From Geomicrobium sp. JCM 19038 (GTDB lineage Bacteria > Bacillota > Bacilli > Bacillales > Marinococcaceae), in the NCBI RefSeq assembly GCF_000698125.1, contig NZ_BAXA01000008.1, forward strand, positions 62,001 through 126,000: DNA of 64,000 nucleotides, in the 5' to 3' direction. The notes below the pieces were generated by a model that did not search any database, was not told the DNA's origin, and saw only the letters and a program-made list of their open reading frames with translations. Position numbers and translations under genes: made by a program. Positions 8,634-17,623 of the stretch are shown in pieces (the first letter of the stretch is position 1; each line of letters starts with the position of its first letter).

Positions 8634-9509
8634 ATGGGCCGTTATGAACGTTTGCGTGAAGGTGAGCGTGGCGCTTGGGTGAGTATTGCTGCGTATTTAA
8701 GTTTAGCCTCTGTAAAATTGGTGATTGGTTATCTCTTTTTATCCCAAGCCTTAATTGCCGATGGATTTAATAACGCAGCAGACATTGTCGTGTCCGTTGC
8801 TGTGCTCGTCGGACTTCGTATCTCCCAAAAGCCGCCAGATCACGATCATCCTTACGGTCACTTTCGTGCCGAGAACATTGCAAGCTTGCTTGCTGCATTT
8901 ATTATTATGCTCGTTGGCTTCCAAGTGTTATGGGGAGCAGGGACGTCATTGTTTGGTGAAACGAGGACTGAATCACCGAGCTTAATTGCTGCTTGGGTGG
9001 CGATTGGTGCCGCGTTTATTATGTTTTTCGTCTCAATGTATAACACGAAGCTGGCGAAGCGTGTCGATAGTCAGGCCTTGCGGGCAGTAGCAAAAGACAA
9101 TCGTGTCGATGCTTATGTGAGTGTGGGGGCGTTTGTCGGGATTATCGGTGCTTACTTTCATTTAGGGTGGGTCGATTCATTAGCAGCGTTGCTCATCGGT
9201 CTTGTGATTTGTCATACGGCTTGGCAGATCTTTAAGGATGCTGCCCATTCGTTGTCAGATGGATTTGACGAAGAACATTTATCGAACTATCGTGACACCA
9301 TTGAGGAACTAGATCATGTGCAAGGGTTACGGATGCTTCGAGCGAGAAAGCTTGGAAGTGCGGTTCATGCAGAAGTCATCATTGAAGTGGACCCAGATTT
9401 ATCTGTAGAAGATAGTCATGAAATTGCTGAGAGAGTCGAAACGAATCTAAAAACTGAACATGAAATTGAGCATGCCCATGTGCATATTGAGCCGAAAAAA
9501 GAAGAGTAG
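8634..9509 (+). CDS. Cation diffusion facilitator (MneP/MneS-like Mn/metal exporter)
   Basis: 291 residues with six membrane helices and a cytosolic C-terminal ferredoxin-like domain. Metal-site motifs are ADGFNNAADIV on helix 2 and DNRVDAYVSVG on helix 5, plus DHDHPYGH between helices 2 and 3. The D-x-x-x-D arrangement on helices 2 and 5 fits the Mn/Fe-type CDF group (B. subtilis MneP/MneS) better than the HD-HD zinc group. The C-terminal tail has His residues (EHEIEHAHVHIE). ATG 8634 follows GGAGGGTGCGA; GTG 8628 would lie in the ribosome site. Metal choice is inference. Confidence 0.82.
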   Translation: MGRYERLREGERGAWVSIAAYLSLASVKLVIGYLFLSQALIADGFNNAADIVVSVAVLVGLRISQKPPDHDHPYGHFRAENIASLLAAFIIMLVGFQVLWGAGTSLFGETRTESPSLIAAWVAIGAAFIMFFVSMYNTKLAKRVDSQALRAVAKDNRVDAYVSVGAFVGIIGAYFHLGWVDSLAALLIGLVICHTAWQIFKDAAHSLSDGFDEEHLSNYRDTIEELDHVQGLRMLRARKLGSAVHAEVIIEVDPDLSVEDSHEIAERVETNLKTEHEIEHAHVHIEPKKEE

Positions 9510-9520
9510 GGGGTCACAAC

Positions 9521-10479
9521 GTGCATCAGCGCCTTGACGTCATCGATCAATTTCGCGGGTTTGCACTTTGTGGCTTACCTTTTGTGAATATGATGATTTT
9601 CTTTCAGGGGAAATTTGTGTACACAGATGAAGTACTGAATGCTTGGTTGGAACGTTCAGTTGTTATTCTAATGGAAGGGCGTTTCATCTCAATCTTTTCA
9701 TTTTTGTTTGGGTTAAGTTTTTTCCTATTCTTTGATCGAAAGAAAGTGCTTGTCGATGTGGTATCTATAAGGTATGCCAAGCGCTTAAGTATCCTCGTTT
9801 TACTCGGATGATGCACATGATGATCAATCCAGGGGACGTGTTATTGCTGTATGGCGTATACGGAATCGTTTTACTACCTTGTATGAAGCTACCAAAACCG
9901 TTGCTTCTAACCGTAGGAATACTCGGTACGGTTGTAGCAACAGTGACAACAATAAAGTTTCTTTTGCCACTGCCGCTCATGATTTTAGGACTGGCGGTTG
10001 GTAAGTATCGGATCTTTGAACGGATTTCGCGAACAATTGTCACTCGATTGGTTGTAGTCAGCGGCCTATTCGCAGTAATTGCTTTCATTTATTTAGTAAA
10101 TATCGCACCGAGTTTTTCAATTCAGCTTTATGAACCAATAGCACATGCAACATTTGCTGATCGTGCATTTATGCTTTGGCCTATCTTTACATGTTTGTAT
10201 ATTGCTTTAATCGTTCGATTTTCAAGTGCTTTACGTTTTCTTATCCCGATTGGAAAAATGCCAATTACGATTTATATTGGTCAATCCATTTTATTATTGT
10301 TATTGTCCCCAAGTGATTTAATCACCTTAGGACAAGCTTTTGCCACTAGCGCTATAATCGTGATTATCTGTTTTATTTGTTCGCATGTTTGGTTACGCTT
10401 TTTTGCAAATGGACCTCTAGAATGGCTGATTCGCACCGGAACGAATACAGAGGTATCGCGAGCAATTTCCCAAAGATGA
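9521..10479 (+). CDS. DUF418-family membrane protein, frameshifted
   Basis: The start RLDVIDQFRGFALCGLPFVN, the middle FSFLFGLSFFLFF and the C-terminal RFFANGPLEWLIR are the marks of DUF418 (YeiB-like) proteins, with about nine membrane helices. The first frame ends at 9811 after SILVLLG and the sense resumes as MMHMMINPGDVLLLYGVYG; one missing G at 9807-9809 (CTCGGATG for CTCGGGATG) restores 319 aa. GTG 9521 follows AGGGGGTCACAAC, 11 bases after the CDF gene, so the two are probably cotranscribed. Function unknown. Confidence 0.78.
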
Positions 10480-10502
10480 TTCATATGGATCGTGAAAAAC
10501 AA

Positions 10503-10529
10503 GTTTAAGAATGAACGTAGTGTGGGAAT
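10503..10529 (+). promoter_or_regulatory. Sigma-B-like promoter of the BCCT transporter gene
   Basis: GTTTAA at 10503-10508 and GGGAAT at 10524-10529 with a 15-bp spacer, close to the sigma-B consensus GTTTAA/GGGTAT. The downstream gene is an osmolyte transporter, a class often under general-stress control in Bacillus. Confidence 0.4.
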
Positions 10530-10631
10530 TAATATTTAAGTACTACATAATTCATTCGTATTACAAATCAAAGTGACAGGAAAGGTGGTAAGCTCGCTGT
10601 CATGATTCACTTATGACATTGAGCAAACTTT

Positions 10632-12284
10632 ATGAAAAATAGTAAGTTATCTATCGTTTTTTGGGTATCGCTCGCACTTGCCGGTGTATTCATCCTTTGG
10701 GGTGTATTCTTACCAGACAATGTTGAAACGGTACTCGGATTTATTGATGGATTAATCGCGAATAACTTTGGTTGGGTATATATTATTGCAACAACGTTGT
10801 TTGTATTACTCGCATTGTTTCTCGTGTTTGGACCTTATGGACGCATTCGTCTAGGAAGGCCTGACGAAAGGCCAGAATACAGCTACTTTACATGGTTTGC
10901 ATTTTTATTTACTGCAGGGATGGGTGTTGGGCTTGTTTTCTTCGGTATTTCCGAGCCTTTAACGCATTTCCACAACCCGCCATCTGTTGATCCGGGTACT
11001 GTAGCAGCTGCTGAAGAGTCAACAAGGTACACGCTCTTTCATTGGGGATTTCATCCGTGGGCTACATATGCAATCGTTGCCCTAACCCTCGCTTACTTTA
11101 AGTTCCGTCATCAGGCGCCAGCACTCATTAGTTCAGCATTCACACCGTTAATTGGTCATCGTGCACAAGGTGGTCTTGGTCATAGTATTGATGTACTAGC
11201 GGTTTTTGCAACGATTTTTGGTATTGCCACATCACTTGGACTCGGTGCAACGCAAATTACAGCGGGTTTAAGTTATACATTTGATGGGATTACGAATAGC
11301 ACGATGACGACGATGATTGTTATCGCTGTCGTTACCGTTATCTTCATTCTTTCAGCCTCAACAGGGGTTGATAAAGGAATTCGTTATTTGAGTTGGATGA
11401 ATATCGTTGTTGCCATTGCATTGATGATCTTAGTCTTCATCTTAGGATCATCGATACAAATGATTGAAGCATTTACAACCACGCTCGGAAGTTACATTCA
11501 GAGCATCCCAAGTATGACGCTTGGAATGAACGCTTTTGAAGGTGAACGTGAGTTCTTAAATGACTGGACATTGTTCTACTGGGCTTGGTGGATTGGTTGG
11601 TCTCCTTTTGTAGGTACGTTTATTGCACGAGTTTCAAGAGGACGTACCATTCGTGAATTTGTCATTGGTGTTACAGCCGTTCCAGTGTTATTTAGTGCAG
11701 TTTGGTTCTCAATCTTTGGTATTGCAGGTATTGAGATGGACAACGCATTAAATGGTGGACTTTATGAAATTGTAAGCGAACAAGGAAACGAAGTAGCACT
11801 GTTTGCTTTCTTAGAACAGTATCCTTGGAGTCCAGTTATTATGGGTATTGCGATTCTCCTGATTTCTTCATTCTTCATTACGTCAGCAGATGCTGCGACA
11901 TTTGTTTTAGGGATGTTAACGACAGGTGGTCGTTTGAACCCGCAAGTGAAGATCAAAGTTATCTGGGGTGTTATTCTTTCAGCAACAGCTGCGGCGCTAT
12001 TGTTATCAGGCGGACTTCAAGCTTTAGAAATGGCCATGTTGATCGCTGCATTCCCGTTCACCTTTGTCGTCTTGTTGATGGCAATATCTTTACTCAAAGC
12101 GTTAAGTGGTGAGTACGATATTCTCAGATTAGAGAGTAAGCATAAAGAGTACGAGCCGACCTTCTTGGAAGAATCTAAAGAAGAACTTAAAGAGAAACGT
12201 GAAGAATTTGAACAAACAATGCCAGAAGAATTAATTGACGAGAGTGATGAAGAAACAAATAAAAACGAAGATGATACGAAGTAA
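10632..12284 (+). CDS. BCCT-family osmolyte transporter (OpuD-like)
   Basis: 550 residues, 12 predicted helices. The BCCT signature on helix 8 (WTLFYWAWWIGWSPFVGTF) and the glycine-rich GMGVGLVFFGISEPLTHF of helix 3 are clear. Sodium-coupled uptake of glycine betaine or a similar trimethylammonium/ectoine solute is the expected role. The C-terminal tail of about 60 residues is charged (KEELKEKREEFEQ), where family members sense osmotic stress. The start ATG has only a weak site (GAGC), and an in-frame stop four codons earlier fixes it; a five-codon leader ORF with a better site precedes it at 10602-10616. Confidence 0.9.
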   Translation: MKNSKLSIVFWVSLALAGVFILWGVFLPDNVETVLGFIDGLIANNFGWVYIIATTLFVLLALFLVFGPYGRIRLGRPDERPEYSYFTWFAFLFTAGMGVGLVFFGISEPLTHFHNPPSVDPGTVAAAEESTRYTLFHWGFHPWATYAIVALTLAYFKFRHQAPALISSAFTPLIGHRAQGGLGHSIDVLAVFATIFGIATSLGLGATQITAGLSYTFDGITNSTMTTMIVIAVVTVIFILSASTGVDKGIRYLSWMNIVVAIALMILVFILGSSIQMIEAFTTTLGSYIQSIPSMTLGMNAFEGEREFLNDWTLFYWAWWIGWSPFVGTFIARVSRGRTIREFVIGVTAVPVLFSAVWFSIFGIAGIEMDNALNGGLYEIVSEQGNEVALFAFLEQYPWSPVIMGIAILLISSFFITSADAATFVLGMLTTGGRLNPQVKIKVIWGVILSATAAALLLSGGLQALEMAMLIAAFPFTFVVLLMAISLLKALSGEYDILRLESKHKEYEPTFLEESKEELKEKREEFEQTMPEELIDESDEETNKNEDDTK

Positions 12285-12286
12285 GC

Positions 12287-12319
12287 AAATCCGCTGAGAT
12301 TTTTCTCAGCGGATTTTTT
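12287..12319 (+). terminator. Rho-independent terminator of the BCCT gene
   Basis: AAATCCGCTGAGA, short loop, TCTCAGCGGATTT and a T run, three bases after the stop. Confidence 0.9.
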
Positions 12320-12378
12320 GTAACATTTTATGGAAAGTGGCGACTATAGGTAGTGAGAGCGAAATGAAGGAGAAAGAC

Positions 12379-12513
12379 ATGAACAAGAAATTAGCCATTA
12401 TTTCATTGATCGTTGCTCTAGTCATTAGTTTAAGTATTGAAAGTAACAATACGAGCATGCAATTCCATGAACCACAAGAAAAAATTGAATTGAAAAAGTC
12501 ACTTGAGTCATGA
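12379..12513 (+). CDS. Small secreted or membrane-anchored peptide (44 aa)
   Basis: Reads MNKKLAIISLIVALVISLSI, one hydrophobic helix behind a Lys-Lys start, then a polar tail of about 24 residues (SNNTSMQFHEPQEKIELKK). GAAGGAGA lies six bases before ATG 12379, so translation is credible. It sits alone between the BCCT terminator and thrC. I recognise no family; a single-pass small membrane protein or an exported peptide is likely. Confidence 0.55.
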   Translation: MNKKLAIISLIVALVISLSIESNNTSMQFHEPQEKIELKKSLES

Positions 12514-12596
12514 AGATTTCTGAAAATATCCATTGCTTTCTATATTATCCTTCACTATGCTAGAGTAAAGGATAAACAAAGGTGGAGCGGATCATC

Positions 12597-13853
12597 ATGA
12601 AATTACAATGTGTGGATTGTCATAAAGAGTACGCAATGGAACAGTTCCAATACCAGTGTGAATGTGGTGGATTGTTTGACATTGTGCATGATTTTAAACA
12701 AGTCGATACGGAGCAGTTAAAGCAAACGTTCAATGAACGGTTATCAGAGCGGATGACACCTTATGCTAGTGGTGTTTGGCGATATAAAGAGCTGATTTTT
12801 CCTGAGTTAGCCGAAGAACATATGGTCACGAAGTACGAAGGCAACACAGGTCTTTATAACGTTCAATCGGTAAAAGACTATGTCGGTTTGAACCAACCTG
12901 TCTATTTAAAAGCTCAAAGTGAGAACCCAAGTGGCTCGTTTAAAGATAATGGGATGGCTGTTGCGGTGTCCCACGGGAAGTCACTTGGCTATGACAAATT
13001 TACGTGTACATCTACTGGGAACACGTCATCGTCACTCGCAATGTATAGTTCAATGGCCGGTTCCAAATCATTCGTGTTTGTTCCTAACAAGAACATTTCG
13101 ATGAATAAAGTGATGCAGACGCTAGCATACGGCGCGAAAGTGTTTAGTACAGAAGGAAAGTATGATGAGGGCATCAACTTCTTACAAGCGCATAGTGAGG
13201 AGTTAGGGTTATATGTATGTAACTCGATTAACCCTTTCCGAATTGAAGGCCAGAAGAGCATTATATTTGAAATCGCGCATTATTTAAATTGGCAATTGCC
13301 GGATTGGATTGTCGTTCCTGGAGGGGCGCTTTCTAACAGTACTGCACTCGGAAAAGGATTAAAGGATTTATATGAACTTGGGTTTATTGATCGATTGCCG
13401 CGTGTTGCGATTGTACAAGCAGAAGGAGCAAGTCCCTTCCATAAGATGATGGACCAAAAAGCGGAGCAGTTTGTTCCGGAAAGCGATCCGAACACAGTTG
13501 CGAGTGCGCTAAACATCGGAAACCCACCTAGCTGGAAGAAAGCGAAGAACGTCTTAACTGCAACTGACGGCGTTACCGTTGCAGTTACAGATGAAGAGAT
13601 TCTTGATGCAAAAGCGGTAATCGATCAAAGTGGAGTTGGGTGTGAACCTGCATCTGCGGCTACCGTTGCAGGGTTAAAGCAACTCGTAGAGCGACAAATC
13701 GTTGATCGTGATGAAACGGCACTTTGTGTGTTAACGGGTAATATCTTAAAGGATACGTCAGCGTTGCAACAGTATCACACAGGGGATTATCAATTTAGTA
13801 ATCAAATCGTCAATACAGAATTAACTTATAAAAACATCCAGAAACAATTGTAA
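12597..13853 (+). CDS. thrC: Threonine synthase, zinc-ribbon type
   Basis: 418 residues. An N-terminal zinc ribbon (CVDCHKEY ... YQCECGG, residues 4-28) is followed by a fold-type II PLP domain: PSGSFKDNGMAVAV carries the Schiff-base lysine (about residue 113), STGNTSSSLA the phosphate-binding loop, and VVPGGALSNS follows. It converts O-phosphohomoserine to threonine. The class with the N-terminal ribbon is longer than the 350-residue B. subtilis ThrC. No hom or thrB lies beside it. ATG 12597 follows AAAGGTGGAGCGG; GTG 12582 lies within that site. Confidence 0.85.
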   Translation: MKLQCVDCHKEYAMEQFQYQCECGGLFDIVHDFKQVDTEQLKQTFNERLSERMTPYASGVWRYKELIFPELAEEHMVTKYEGNTGLYNVQSVKDYVGLNQPVYLKAQSENPSGSFKDNGMAVAVSHGKSLGYDKFTCTSTGNTSSSLAMYSSMAGSKSFVFVPNKNISMNKVMQTLAYGAKVFSTEGKYDEGINFLQAHSEELGLYVCNSINPFRIEGQKSIIFEIAHYLNWQLPDWIVVPGGALSNSTALGKGLKDLYELGFIDRLPRVAIVQAEGASPFHKMMDQKAEQFVPESDPNTVASALNIGNPPSWKKAKNVLTATDGVTVAVTDEEILDAKAVIDQSGVGCEPASAATVAGLKQLVERQIVDRDETALCVLTGNILKDTSALQQYHTGDYQFSNQIVNTELTYKNIQKQL

Positions 13854-13856
13854 TTA

Positions 13857-13893
13857 AACAGCCGTTTTGCATAAAGCAAAACCGGCTGTTCTT
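13857..13893 (+). terminator. Bidirectional terminator between thrC and cls
   Basis: AACAGCCGTTTTGC, loop ATAAA, GCAAAACCGGCTGTT with one bulge; it lies between the convergent stops of thrC and the cardiolipin synthase gene. Confidence 0.7.
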
Positions 13894-15334
13894 ATAGTAG
13901 TGGAGAGATTAATCGTGCGACGTTTTCTTTAACTCGAATCCATTTAGATCGTTGTTCGTACTCTTCAAGCGTTAACTCATGACAATCGACGAGGTCATTT
14001 TGAAACGTTTTTCGCATTTTCTCAGCCATCTCTTCGTCATACATGAACGTATTCACTTCAAAGTTCAAGCTAACACTCCGAACATCCATGTTCGTTGTGC
14101 CGAGTGTGCTAATCCGATCATCAACGACCATCGTTTTTGAATGAAGAAACCCTTTGTCATAAATGTAAATCGTTGCACCGAGCCTGAGAAGTTCACCGAT
14201 ATAAAAGTACGTTGCCCAATAGATAAACGGATGATCGGGCTTGTTTGGAATCATGATGCGTACGTCGATGCCACTCATAATCGCAACGCGTAGATTATCT
14301 AGCAAACCGAAATCAGGAATAAAGTAAGGAGTCTGAATGTAAATGTAACGTTTCGCTCGCTGGATCATTTGAATGAAGCCGTTTTTCACTTGGTCCGTCT
14401 CAAACCCTGGTCCGCTTGCGACGATTTGCATAGGCACGCCGCCTTTTAAGGATGATGAGACTGGGACTTCGTAATTCTCAAACTCTGGGGCAGGTTCTTT
14501 TTGACCTTTGTTCCAGTCAGAGATAAATTGATCATGCAAATGATGAACAGCACTCCCTGTAAGTCTTAAATGTGAGTCTCGCCAAAAGCCAAGACCACTT
14601 TCGTCAGTGTTGTACTTATCACCGATATTAAATCCTCCGATGTAAGCGATAGATCCATCAATAATTGCAAGCTTCCGGTGGTTGCGATGATTTAAGCTCC
14701 CGTACGTGAACATTGAACGTGGTGGGAAGAATACGCGGGACTTGCCACCAGCGTTTAAGTAGTCTTTTAAGAAGCGATTCGTCACTTTCCATGAACCGAG
14801 TCCGTCATACAACAACATCACCTGTACGCCTTCTTTTGCTTTTTCGGTGAGCAACTGAATAAAGGCTGATCCAAGTTCATCGGTATTTATGGAAAAGTAT
14901 TGCACATGAACATAATCAGTCGCTTCACGAATGTCGTTGAACAGTGATTCGAACTTCTGGTCACCGTCTGTTAACAAGTCTACGGACTGTGCATACGTAA
15001 GTGGCGCATGACTGTGGTGAATGTGCATATAAATGAGACTTTCTAATCCATCCATGCTTGGTGAATTCCGATACAGTGTCTCCTCTTGAATCTCTTCACG
15101 TTGATGTAGAAGAAGCGCATTCGTTTTGAAAAGTGAATCTTCATTCCATGAACTGTTCCGAAGTTCACGACCGAATACAAAATAAATGATGAGCCCGATT
15201 ACTGGCACGAAAAAAAGGACCATTAGCCAGGCCCATGTTGCTTGCGCACTCTTTTGTTCACGAAAGATGATAATGAGACCGAAGAAAATGTTAACGATTA
15301 AAATCCCCAGAAAAACCGTTGCGGGCCATGACAT
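13892..15334 (-). CDS. cls: Cardiolipin synthase
   Basis: 480 residues. Two N-terminal membrane helices (residues 3-24 and 33-54) are followed by two phospholipase D domains. The HKD motifs are HRNHRKLAIIDGSIAYIGG near residue 220 and HSKTMVVDDRISTLGTTN near residue 399. It joins two phosphatidylglycerol molecules to cardiolipin plus glycerol at the cytoplasmic membrane. The length equals Bacillus ClsA. GGGGGATG lies before ATG 15334. Monocistronic, convergent with thrC. Confidence 0.93.
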   Translation of the reverse strand: MSWPATVFLGILIVNIFFGLIIIFREQKSAQATWAWLMVLFFVPVIGLIIYFVFGRELRNSSWNEDSLFKTNALLLHQREEIQEETLYRNSPSMDGLESLIYMHIHHSHAPLTYAQSVDLLTDGDQKFESLFNDIREATDYVHVQYFSINTDELGSAFIQLLTEKAKEGVQVMLLYDGLGSWKVTNRFLKDYLNAGGKSRVFFPPRSMFTYGSLNHRNHRKLAIIDGSIAYIGGFNIGDKYNTDESGLGFWRDSHLRLTGSAVHHLHDQFISDWNKGQKEPAPEFENYEVPVSSSLKGGVPMQIVASGPGFETDQVKNGFIQMIQRAKRYIYIQTPYFIPDFGLLDNLRVAIMSGIDVRIMIPNKPDHPFIYWATYFYIGELLRLGATIYIYDKGFLHSKTMVVDDRISTLGTTNMDVRSVSLNFEVNTFMYDEEMAEKMRKTFQNDLVDCHELTLEEYEQRSKWIRVKENVARLISPLL

Positions 15335-15421
15335 GTCTACATCCCCCTAGTGACTAGTAGTACTGTCATTCCCTTCAATTGTCTGTGTTAACCTTCAATC
15401 TACATGAAAGGAAGGGGAATA

Positions 15422-16144
15422 ATGGATTATAGAAGTCATTTGCTTTTATTTTTACATGGTGGTGGGACGAGCTCGTGGATGTGGAACGAACAAGTGAAGT
15501 TTTTTGAACGAGATTATACCGTTTGGACGCCAGAGCTTCCGGGACACGGAGGAAACGACGAGAAGCATTTATCGATTGATGACACTGTCGGTCAATTGCT
15601 AAGAGAATTAGACGCTGTTTCTTTTGAACGTATTAGTGTAATTGGGTTTTCACTCGGTGCACAAGTAGCACTATCATTAGTGAGCAGACAACCTGAACGG
15701 TTTAAACATGTCGTCTTAGTTAGTATGTTAGCCGCCTCACTTCCTTTTCCAACGGTATTGGCAAAAGCGACTGCCATGATGCTTCCATTAAGTAGAAATC
15801 GAACCTTTGCAAAACTTCAAGCAAAGCAATTGGAGATTCCAAGTTCGGACTTTGAGCGTTATTTTAGCGATACGCAATCAATCACTAAATCGCTACTGGA
15901 AAACATCATCTATGAGAATAGTCGATTTACACTTCCAGTGAACGTGCGTGAATTGCCGTTCCCGATCCTTGTGATGGCTGGGGCGAAAGAAAACAGATTG
16001 ATAAAGAAAACGATGGTAGAAATTTCGAGAGGAAATGAGCATGTAAAGACGATAATCGTTGAGGGAGCTGGTCATAGCTTACCATATGCTTATTCCTCTC
16101 TCTTCAATGAAACTGTGCAACGTTTCCTTAGTCAAAACGATTAA
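15422..16144 (+). CDS. Alpha/beta hydrolase
   Basis: 240 residues. FLHGGGTSSWMW gives the oxyanion HGGG-type loop, VIGFSLGAQVAL the nucleophile elbow (Ser near residue 85), and VEGAGHSLPY the catalytic His near the C-terminus; the acid is probably the Asp/Glu after VMAGAKE. No signal peptide. It resembles the MenH/bioH-like group of small acyl or ester hydrolases, with no specific substrate evident. ATG 15422 follows GGAAGGGGAATA; the longer frame from 15404 would begin before that site. Confidence 0.8.
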   Translation: MDYRSHLLLFLHGGGTSSWMWNEQVKFFERDYTVWTPELPGHGGNDEKHLSIDDTVGQLLRELDAVSFERISVIGFSLGAQVALSLVSRQPERFKHVVLVSMLAASLPFPTVLAKATAMMLPLSRNRTFAKLQAKQLEIPSSDFERYFSDTQSITKSLLENIIYENSRFTLPVNVRELPFPILVMAGAKENRLIKKTMVEISRGNEHVKTIIVEGAGHSLPYAYSSLFNETVQRFLSQND

Positions 16145-16249
16145 GTTTGAGTAGTAATTAGAAGGTTCATCAATTGTTCAGATGATCTACAGATGTTCTT
16201 CATATTCTTCGTGTACACTATAAGTAATCGCTTTGAAGGAGTGGTTCAT

Positions 16250-16459
16250 GTGAAGATCGTAACTGTTAGCTTTTTAACCTCTTATCTAGCATTGAGTTCG
16301 GTAACGCCGAATCAATATGAAGAGGGAACACATACGGCAACAGAATCAAATGCTCCCGAAGGAATTGTTGAAACAATCGATGAGTCAGGTAAGGTAATCG
16401 ACTCGAAAGAAGTATCCGATACGGTTCAACGTGTTAATTTAGATTCATTGTTATTATGA
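16250..16459 (+). CDS. Small exported peptide with processed N-terminus
   Basis: 69 residues from GTG 16250, nine bases after GAAGGAG. The start VKIVTVSFLTSYLALSSV is a short signal-like hydrophobic stretch; the rest is hydrophilic and acidic (EEGTHTATESNAPEGIVETI). A terminator hairpin begins at its stop codon. I recognise no family. Codon use and the ribosome site make it a plausible real gene. Confidence 0.5.
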   Translation: MKIVTVSFLTSYLALSSVTPNQYEEGTHTATESNAPEGIVETIDESGKVIDSKEVSDTVQRVNLDSLLL

Positions 16460-16480
16460 CCGGCATCTGCCGGTCATTTT
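16457..16480 (+). terminator. Rho-independent terminator
   Basis: TGACCGGCA TC TGCCGGTCA followed by TTTT, overlapping the stop codon of the small exported peptide gene. Confidence 0.8.
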
Positions 16481-16538
16481 ACGTTGATTAGAGTCGAACT
16501 ATGGTAGACTAAAGAAAACATTAAGGTGGTGCAGGCAA

Positions 16539-16954
16539 GTGACTGTGGATTTTTTTGAAAATATCGATAAAAGAATTGCCGGTACAATTATTGACGAATT
16601 GAATATTGAGTTTATTGAGACGAATCCTGATCGACTCGTCTTGAAAATGCCGATTACTCCGAAAACGCATCAACTGCAGGGATTTTACACGGTGGTGTTT
16701 CGGTCGTACTCGCAGAAACAGCAGCTTCGGTTGGAACTGCGATTAACATTGATTTAACAAAGAAAGTGGCTGTAGGCCTGGAGATTAATGCGAACCACGT
16801 TCGAAGTAAGCGAGACGGTCATGTCTTTGCGGTTGCAGTGCCGGTACATAAAGGAAGAACGACGATGATTTGGGAGATTAAAATCGTAGATGAAGAGGAC
16901 AAATTAATCTGTACATCTCGTTGTACGATGGCCATTATTGATAGTCAACAGTAA
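16539..16954 (+). CDS. PaaI/YdiI-type hotdog thioesterase, frameshifted
   Basis: The first frame reads through [14 protein letters not shown]; the second gives [20 protein letters not shown], the hotdog HGG motif with the catalytic Glu, and then [17 protein letters not shown] and [20 protein letters not shown]. The break at 16679-16681 is one missing G (CAGGATT for CAGGGATT); restored length is 138 aa, normal for the family. It should hydrolyse aromatic or fatty acyl-CoA or DHNA-CoA. GTG 16539 follows AAGGTGG. No menaquinone or phenylacetate genes are adjacent. Confidence 0.82.
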
Positions 16955-17049
16955 AGTGGTGTACACTAAAGCAATTGAACAACTTTGAGTTTTCTCTTGT
17001 GATGACCGTTATAAGTGGGAACTCTGGATATGCATCTTGGAGGAACAAT

Positions 17050-17465
17050 ATGTGGAAAGATTTTAAAGCATTCATTGCACAAGGAAATGTACTAGATCTC
17101 GCAGTTGCAGTCGTTATTGGTGCTGCTTTTCAACAGATTGTAAGTTCGCTTGTTGATCACATAATTATGCCATTCGTCGGTGTGCTGCTCGGTGGCGTTG
17201 ACTTTTCAACTCTCGTCTTCCAATTTGGCGATGCCAAGTAGAATACGGCATGTTTATTCAAGCGATCGTTGACTTCTTCATTATCGCAGTAGCCATTTTC
17301 ATCTTCGTAAAAGTTGCGAACAAGCTTATTAAACGAAGAGCTGAGGCGGAAGAAGCTGAGGAAGAAGTGGAAGAAGAACCAGCAGCAAGTGAAGTGTACC
17401 TAAAAGAAATTCGCGATCTATTGTCGAAGCAACAAGAGTCACAACCAACTGACGATAAAGAGTAG
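17050..17465 (+). CDS. mscL: Large-conductance mechanosensitive channel MscL, frameshifted
   Basis: [22 protein letters not shown] with [14 protein letters not shown] is the MscL N-terminal helix and TM1; [21 protein letters not shown] is TM2. The frame breaks at 17236-17239 (one missing A: CCAAGTA for CCAAAGTA), just before TM2; restored length is 138 aa. The C-terminal bundle is unusually acidic ([17 protein letters not shown]). It releases solutes on hypo-osmotic shock. ATG 17050 follows TTGGAGGAACAAT; the longer frame from 16975 is spurious. Confidence 0.92.
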
Positions 17466-17485
17466 TACTGTACTCAAGAGAAGAA

Positions 17486-17522
17486 AACAAGTCTTGCTTA
17501 TCGAAGCAAGGCTTGTTTTTTT
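17486..17522 (+). terminator. Rho-independent terminator of mscL
   Basis: AACAAGTCTTGCTT, loop ATCG, AAGCAAGGCTTGTT and a T run, 20 bases after the stop. Confidence 0.9.
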
Positions 17523-17534
17523 ATAGTGATACAT

Positions 17535-17582
17535 TGTTAGCTAATATAACATAAATATAGAAACTATTTTGAATACTATAGT
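17535..17582 (+). promoter_or_regulatory. TnrA/GlnR box and promoter of the urt operon
   Basis: TGTTAGCTAATATAACA at 17535-17551 matches the TnrA/GlnR consensus TGTNA-N7-TNACA exactly. A -10-like TATAGT at 17577-17582 would place the start near 17589, with the box centred about 46 bp upstream, the usual position for TnrA activation, and there is no good -35. A second candidate promoter (TTGAAT 17569-17574, CATACT 17592-17597) is possible. Confidence 0.7.
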
Positions 17583-17623
17583 ATTGTTAACCATACTAGA
17601 TTAACGCTTTGAAGGAGGAAATA

